A stretch of DNA of 9,687 bases from Nitrospirota bacterium (GTDB taxonomy: Bacteria > Nitrospirota > Thermodesulfovibrionia > Thermodesulfovibrionales > Dissulfurispiraceae), in NCBI GenBank assembly GCA_016212685.1, contig JACREW010000158.1, positions 1 to 9,687 on the forward strand, read 5' to 3'. Positions 5,541 to 9,687 of this stretch are shown here, piece by piece. Both the position numbers and the translations under genes were made by a program. Numbering within the stretch: position 1 is the first letter of the stretch; each line of letters begins with the position of its first letter. The notes under the pieces were generated by a model that was given only the letters and a program-made list of their open reading frames with translations, had not been told where the DNA came from and searched no databases.

Positions 5541-8009
5541 CTATGCCGCTTCTATGCTTACCGCCACGAGAGGCAACCCCCCGTTCGAGGAAGGATATGT
5601 CAGGGCATTGACCTTTGCGTGAGCAAAATGCAATGGAGCGAACACAGTGCCTTCAGGAACCTCATCGGACAGCATAGCCTTTAAATAAACCTCTCCCCTC
5701 TTTGACTTGACCTTTACAAAGGAGTCGTCATGTATCCCGTGCTTTTTCGCATCCATGGTGTTTACCTGCAGATAGGCGTCGGAGACAACGGAATCCAGAT
5801 TCTTGGATAAAACGGAGAGCGCTCCCGAATGCTGGAGTATATTAGAAGTTACGAGGAACATCGGATATTCTTCGCTTATTGTTTCCATCACCTCGTAAGA
5901 GGCAGGATTAAATGACAGGCGAATATCCTTCGTTTCCCCTGAAACGATCATATCTGCTATTGCCGCCCTGATGGCCGTAATGTCCTTTAATCCCAGATCC
6001 TTGTTCATGACCCTCGCAAGGTTCCTGAATATCTTCCAGTCCGGAACAGACTGCCCTGTCTCTGCTACGAGTTTCGGCGTCTTCTGTATGTTTCCTGTCG
6101 CGGCCATGAACGTGCCCTCTTTCTCGGCCCAACTGCACGCGGGAAGAACAACATCCGCAATCCTTGCGGCTTCTTTCATGAATATATCCTGCACTATGAG
6201 CAGTTCGAGACCTTTGAGCGTTTTTTCCACCCTTGCCGCGTCCTGAAAAGTTACGATGGGATTTTCGCCCATTATATAAAGCGCCTTCACCGCTCCCGGC
6301 TCATACAGCATGTCATAAACGTCTTTGCCTCCTGAAAGCGGCCTTACTCCAGACATCCACATGCCTGCAGTATTAGAAAATTCGGCAGGCGCCTGAACCG
6401 TATCGGGATCGTCTCCCATAAGGATAGCGAGGTTAGCTGCGGCCAATATCGTATTCATGCTCTTGGTATTTTCCGATATATTGGAAGTGAGGGCTATAAG
6501 GCGTTTCCCTGAAGACGCATACGACCTTCCAAGGCTTATAATCGCGTCTTCGCTTATGCCTGTAATATTCGATACCGCCTTTAGCGTGAATTCTTTCAGC
6601 CCGTCGGTAAGCGCTTTGAAATTCGGAACTGCAGAAGCCTTATCCTTATCGTACAATCCCTCGTCTATTATTACCTTCATCATGCCGTTCAACAGGACAG
6701 TGCCGGAACCCGGCTTTATCCTGAGCCACTGCGTGCTGTTCCGCGCAAGCTTGGTCTCTTTCACGTCCGCCACTACAAGGGTTGCGCCGTCATTTTTAGC
6801 CTTGATAAAGTTAAGTCCCCACACAGGAAGCGTAGATGTTATGTCCGATTCTACCACGAGCATAAAATCCGCATTTAAAGGCGCTTTCCACTTTATGGGC
6901 AGGAAGTCGACGCCGAATGCCTTTTCCAATGCCTTCTGCGCCTTCGCATAGCCGAACCGCGCTGCAGAATCTATGTTATCGGCGCCCACAACCTCCCTCA
7001 TGAACTTCTGAAGCATATAGTTGTCTTCCATCGTGCATCTCTGGGAGCCTATCGCTCCTATGGCCGAAGGGCCGTACTTTTCCTTTATATCTTCAAGCCT
7101 CTTTGCGACATAAGATAGGGCCTCCTCCCATGACACAGGAACGAGTTTCCCGTCCTTTTTAATCATGGGCGCGGTAATTCTGTTTTCGGAATAGATGTAG
7201 TCGAACCCGAACCTGCCCCTGCCGCAGAGGTTGCCTTCGTTTATGCCTATGCCGTCTTTACCCCTCGCCCTTATTATCCTTCCTTCTCTGAGGCTCAAGT
7301 TTGTCGTGCATCCGCATCCGCAGTAAGGACATATTGCTTCGTATTCGTCCATATACCACACCCTTGACCTGAACCTGTAAGGCTTGGCCCCGAGGGCGCC
7401 CACAGGACACGCATCTATGCACTGGCCGCAGAATTCGCAGTTCAGGGTTTCTTCAAAGGCAGGGCTCACTTTTGTCTTAAAGCCCCTTCCTATAAGGTTG
7501 ATAGCTCCTACTCCCTGATGTTCGGCGCACACCCTGACACACTTGCCGCACAATATGCACCTGTTCGGATTCCTCTCTACTATGGGCGCATCGACCCTTT
7601 CCGGGTCGTGCTTTCTTTCCGCAACGAACCTGCTATGGGAAGGCCCGTATTTAAATGCAAGGTCTTGAAGGTCGCACTCGCCTGCCTTGTCGCATATAGG
7701 GCAGTCGAGGGGGTGATGCACGAGCAGGAGCTCGATCACGGTCTTTCTCGCCTTTGCGAGTTTAGGGGTTTCGGTATGAACGATCATCCCGTCTTCCGCA
7801 GGAGTTGAGCATGCGGCAAAAAGCCTTTTCTGCCCTTCGAGTTCTACAACGCACAACCTGCATCCGCCGTAAGGCTTAAGCCTTCTGTCATAGCACATGT
7901 TAGGTATATAGATGCCGTTCTTCTGCGCCGCCTGAAGAATGGTCATTCCCTGCTCCGCCTTTATGTTTTTCCCGTTTATCGTAAGCTCTATTATTATATC
8001 TTTCGACAT
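5541..8009 (-). CDS. nuoG: NuoG-like Fe-S / molybdopterin-fold oxidoreductase subunit
   Basis: This 822-residue protein carries, in order: a [2Fe-2S] ferredoxin domain (C39, C50, C53, C67); a His-Cys3 [4Fe-4S] site (H99, C103, C106, C112); two [4Fe-4S] clusters (C151/154/157/161 and C191/194/197/201); a molybdopterin-oxidoreductase [4Fe-4S] site (C227, C230, C234, C262); the large molybdopterin-fold body; and a C-terminal molydop-binding domain. It would carry electrons from the NuoF-like partner. Where formate dehydrogenases have NxDxCARxC/U-H, this protein reads NIDSAARFGY (345-354), so the catalytic Cys/Sec and His appear to be replaced by Gly and Tyr. That favours a NuoG-type electron-transfer subunit over a formate dehydrogenase. 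ATG 8009 has a strong AAGGAGGAG site that spans the stop region of the preceding gene, only three bases away. An FdhA-like family label is the main alternative. Confidence 0.88.
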   Translation of the reverse strand: MSKDIIIELTINGKNIKAEQGMTILQAAQKNGIYIPNMCYDRRLKPYGGCRLCVVELEGQKRLFAACSTPAEDGMIVHTETPKLAKARKTVIELLLVHHPLDCPICDKAGECDLQDLAFKYGPSHSRFVAERKHDPERVDAPIVERNPNRCILCGKCVRVCAEHQGVGAINLIGRGFKTKVSPAFEETLNCEFCGQCIDACPVGALGAKPYRFRSRVWYMDEYEAICPYCGCGCTTNLSLREGRIIRARGKDGIGINEGNLCGRGRFGFDYIYSENRITAPMIKKDGKLVPVSWEEALSYVAKRLEDIKEKYGPSAIGAIGSQRCTMEDNYMLQKFMREVVGADNIDSAARFGYAKAQKALEKAFGVDFLPIKWKAPLNADFMLVVESDITSTLPVWGLNFIKAKNDGATLVVADVKETKLARNSTQWLRIKPGSGTVLLNGMMKVIIDEGLYDKDKASAVPNFKALTDGLKEFTLKAVSNITGISEDAIISLGRSYASSGKRLIALTSNISENTKSMNTILAAANLAILMGDDPDTVQAPAEFSNTAGMWMSGVRPLSGGKDVYDMLYEPGAVKALYIMGENPIVTFQDAARVEKTLKGLELLIVQDIFMKEAARIADVVLPACSWAEKEGTFMAATGNIQKTPKLVAETGQSVPDWKIFRNLARVMNKDLGLKDITAIRAAIADMIVSGETKDIRLSFNPASYEVMETISEEYPMFLVTSNILQHSGALSVLSKNLDSVVSDAYLQVNTMDAKKHGIHDDSFVKVKSKRGEVYLKAMLSDEVPEGTVFAPLHFAHAKVNALTYPSSNGGLPLVAVSIEAA

Positions 8010-8012
8010 CTC

Positions 8013-9687
8013 TTACTCCTCCTTCGCCGCTATAGCCGCGGTGTAAATCTCTTTGAGCGCTTCCTGATCCGTAGTTTCCATAAGCTTTTCCCTCAGGCTT
8101 CTCGGGCCTATCTTTATGGAGTCGAATTTGCATGCCTCATAACACGAGCGGCACTGTATGCATTTGGATTGTTCTATGCGGTGGGGAACCTTCTTTTCCC
8201 CTAAAATGGCATTCTGAGGGCATACCTTCTTGCACGCGCCGCATGCCTTGCATTTTTCTTCATCCACATAAAATGTGCAGAGGTCTTTACAAACGCCCGT
8301 CTTGCACCACTTTTCATTTATATGCGACTCGTATTCGTCCCTGAAATATTTTATGGTCGTAAGAACGGGGTTAGGCGCAGTCTGTCCCAATCCGCAAAGG
8401 GACGTGGCGATTATGTCCTGTGAAATATCCTGAAGCAATTCTATGTACCCTTCCTTGCCCCTGCCCTCGGTTATGTTGGTCAGGATATCGAGCATTACGG
8501 TAGTTCCTATTCTGCAAGGAGGGCACTTGCCGCATGACTCATCGGTAGTAAACTCAAGGAAGAACTTTGCAACGCTCACCATGCAGTTGAGGTCATTCAT
8601 CACGACCATACCGCCCGAGCCTACAATCGCCCCTGTCTGAACGATGTCTTCATATGTTACCGGCGTGTCGAGAAGATGTTCCGGGATACAGCCGCCCGAA
8701 GGACCACCTAACTGCACCGCCTTGAATTTCCTGTTCTTGGATATGCCGCCGCCGATATCGTAGATTATCTTTCTTAACGGGATTCCCATAGGAACTTCTA
8801 TAAGTCCGACATTATTTATTGCGCCTGTAAGGGCAAAGACCTTTGTGCCCGTGGATTTTTCGGTTCCGAGGCTCCTGTACCAGTCGGCGCCGTTCAGTAT
8901 TATCTGGGGTATGTTGGCGTATGTTTCGACATTGTTAAGCACCGAAGGCTTATCCCAAAGTCCTTTCTGCGCAGGGAACGGAGGCCTCGGCCTCGGCATG
9001 CCCCTCTTGCCCTCAATTGAACGCATAAGCGCGGTCTCTTCTCCGCAGACGAACGCGCCCGCGCCAAGATATATCTCGATATCGAGGTTAAAGCCTGTGC
9101 CCAGAATGTTCTCTCCCAAAAGCCCGTATTCCTTTGCCTGATTTATCGCAAGCTGCAATCTGTGAACCGCGAGGGGATATTCGGCCCTGACGTATATATA
9201 ACCTTTATCCGCGCCGATAGCCTTCGCGCCTATTATCATTCCCTCGAGGACGACATGGGGGTCGGCCTCCATAATGCTCCTGTCCATGAACGCCCCCGGG
9301 TCTCCCTCGTCTCCGTTGCATAGGATGTATTTCCGGTCGCCCTTAACACGCGAGCATAACTCCCACTTCATTCCCGTGGGGAAACCCGCGCCTCCCCTTC
9401 CCCTGAGGCCGGAGCGTTTAAGCTCATCTATAACCTGTTCCGGGGTCATTTCGGTCAATGCCTTGGCAGCGGCCTGGTAACCGTCTCTCGCGATGTATTC
9501 GTCGATCTTTTCCGCGTCGATAAGACCCTTGTTCCTCAAAGCCCGCAGAACCTGAAGGTTAAAAAACGGGATATCGCGCATGAGCGGGATCGTCTGCTTC
9601 TTGACCGGTTCTTTATACAAAAGGCGTTCCACAGGCCTTCCCTTAATAAAGTGCTCTTCGATAATAATCGGAACGTCATTGACCGTA
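8013..9687 (-). CDS. nuoF: NuoF/HydB-like NAD(P)H-FMN-Fe/S subunit with C-terminal ferredoxin domain (5' end off the window)
   Basis: The frame is open to the right edge, and the residues before the in-frame GTG at 9632 (NDVPIIIEEHFIKGRPV) match the end of the thioredoxin-like [2Fe-2S] domain fused to HydB/HndC-type NuoF proteins. The true start therefore lies outside. Numbered from GTG 9632, features include the NADH/FMN glycine-rich GRGGAGFPTGMKW (78-90), CNGDEGDPGAFMDRS (105-119), GAGAFVCGEETALMRSIEG (190-208), the N3 [4Fe-4S] site (C367, C370, C373, C413), and a C-terminal 2x[4Fe-4S] ferredoxin (C461/464/467/471 and C491/494/497/501). The role is NAD(P)H oxidation or NAD(P)+ reduction at FMN with electron transfer to the NuoG-like partner, in the cytoplasm or on the inner membrane face. 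Similar subunits serve [FeFe]-hydrogenases and NAD-linked formate dehydrogenases, so the partner enzyme is what decides the physiology. Confidence 0.92.
   Translation of the reverse strand, partial: TVNDVPIIIEEHFIKGRPVERLLYKEPVKKQTIPLMRDIPFFNLQVLRALRNKGLIDAEKIDEYIARDGYQAAAKALTEMTPEQVIDELKRSGLRGRGGAGFPTGMKWELCSRVKGDRKYILCNGDEGDPGAFMDRSIMEADPHVVLEGMIIGAKAIGADKGYIYVRAEYPLAVHRLQLAINQAKEYGLLGENILGTGFNLDIEIYLGAGAFVCGEETALMRSIEGKRGMPRPRPPFPAQKGLWDKPSVLNNVETYANIPQIILNGADWYRSLGTEKSTGTKVFALTGAINNVGLIEVPMGIPLRKIIYDIGGGISKNRKFKAVQLGGPSGGCIPEHLLDTPVTYEDIVQTGAIVGSGGMVVMNDLNCMVSVAKFFLEFTTDESCGKCPPCRIGTTVMLDILTNITEGRGKEGYIELLQDISQDIIATSLCGLGQTAPNPVLTTIKYFRDEYESHINEKWCKTGVCKDLCTFYVDEEKCKACGACKKVCPQNAILGEKKVPHRIEQSKCIQCRSCYEACKFDSIKIGPRSLREKLMETTDQEALKEIYTAAIAAKEE

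Noticed and set aside
5541..8009. Catalytic formate dehydrogenase alpha subunit
   Set aside because: Domain order is compatible and fdhD is near, but the catalytic Cys/Sec and His position reads FGY, so I kept the NuoG-like call.
5541..9632. Several plus-strand frames of 60-160 codons opposite the NuoG/NuoF-like genes
   Set aside because: They are antisense shadows of well-supported genes, with low-complexity or unrecognisable products.

Overview
All recognisable genes in this window lie on the minus strand, so the biological order runs from the right end to the left end. The organism looks like an anaerobic bacterium with flavin/Fe-S electron-transfer enzymes, a formate-dehydrogenase maturation gene and a type I CRISPR-Cas system. 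Nitrospirota, Desulfobacterota or a related lineage would fit, but the window holds no phylogenetic marker and I would not name a taxon with confidence.

Right half (about 5541-9687): a tightly packed pair of respiratory-type genes. First is a NuoF/HydB-like NAD(P)H-FMN-Fe/S subunit whose N-terminus lies off the right edge. Three bases after its stop comes an 822-residue NuoG-like molybdopterin-fold subunit with a full N-terminal set of Fe-S ligands. The catalytic Cys/Sec and His of formate dehydrogenases are not seen at the expected place. The pair is best read as the peripheral module of an NADH-linked oxidoreductase, not as a proven formate dehydrogenase.

Middle (about 2939-5540): a 309-base gap carries a terminator-like hairpin and a 152-base palindromic element with nested stems (MITE-like or a structured RNA). 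It is followed by a PAS / Cys4 / GAF / GAF sensor protein with no output domain, and by fdhD, which overlaps the end of the sensor gene. The layout suggests a sensor coupled to redox-enzyme maturation.

Left part (1-2938): an accessory or defence island. It holds a minimal nucleotidyltransferase (MNT) and HEPN pair with overlapping reading frames, flanked by two direct copies of an approximately 75-base repeat rich in GTGTC units. Next is a broken Schlafen/AlbA_2-type regulator (HATPase_c_4 plus winged-helix C-terminus with a frameshift and a stop). At the left edge is the start of a Cas3 HD nuclease-helicase. Just upstream of cas3 and in the same frame is a second, divergent 55-residue Cas3 HD N-terminus that stops at a TGA immediately after its own HDLGK motif.

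The most interesting points are the double Cas3 N-terminus, the repeat-bracketed HEPN/MNT cassette beside it, and the palindromic element between the redox operon and the sensor gene. No CRISPR array, tRNA or rRNA was seen.
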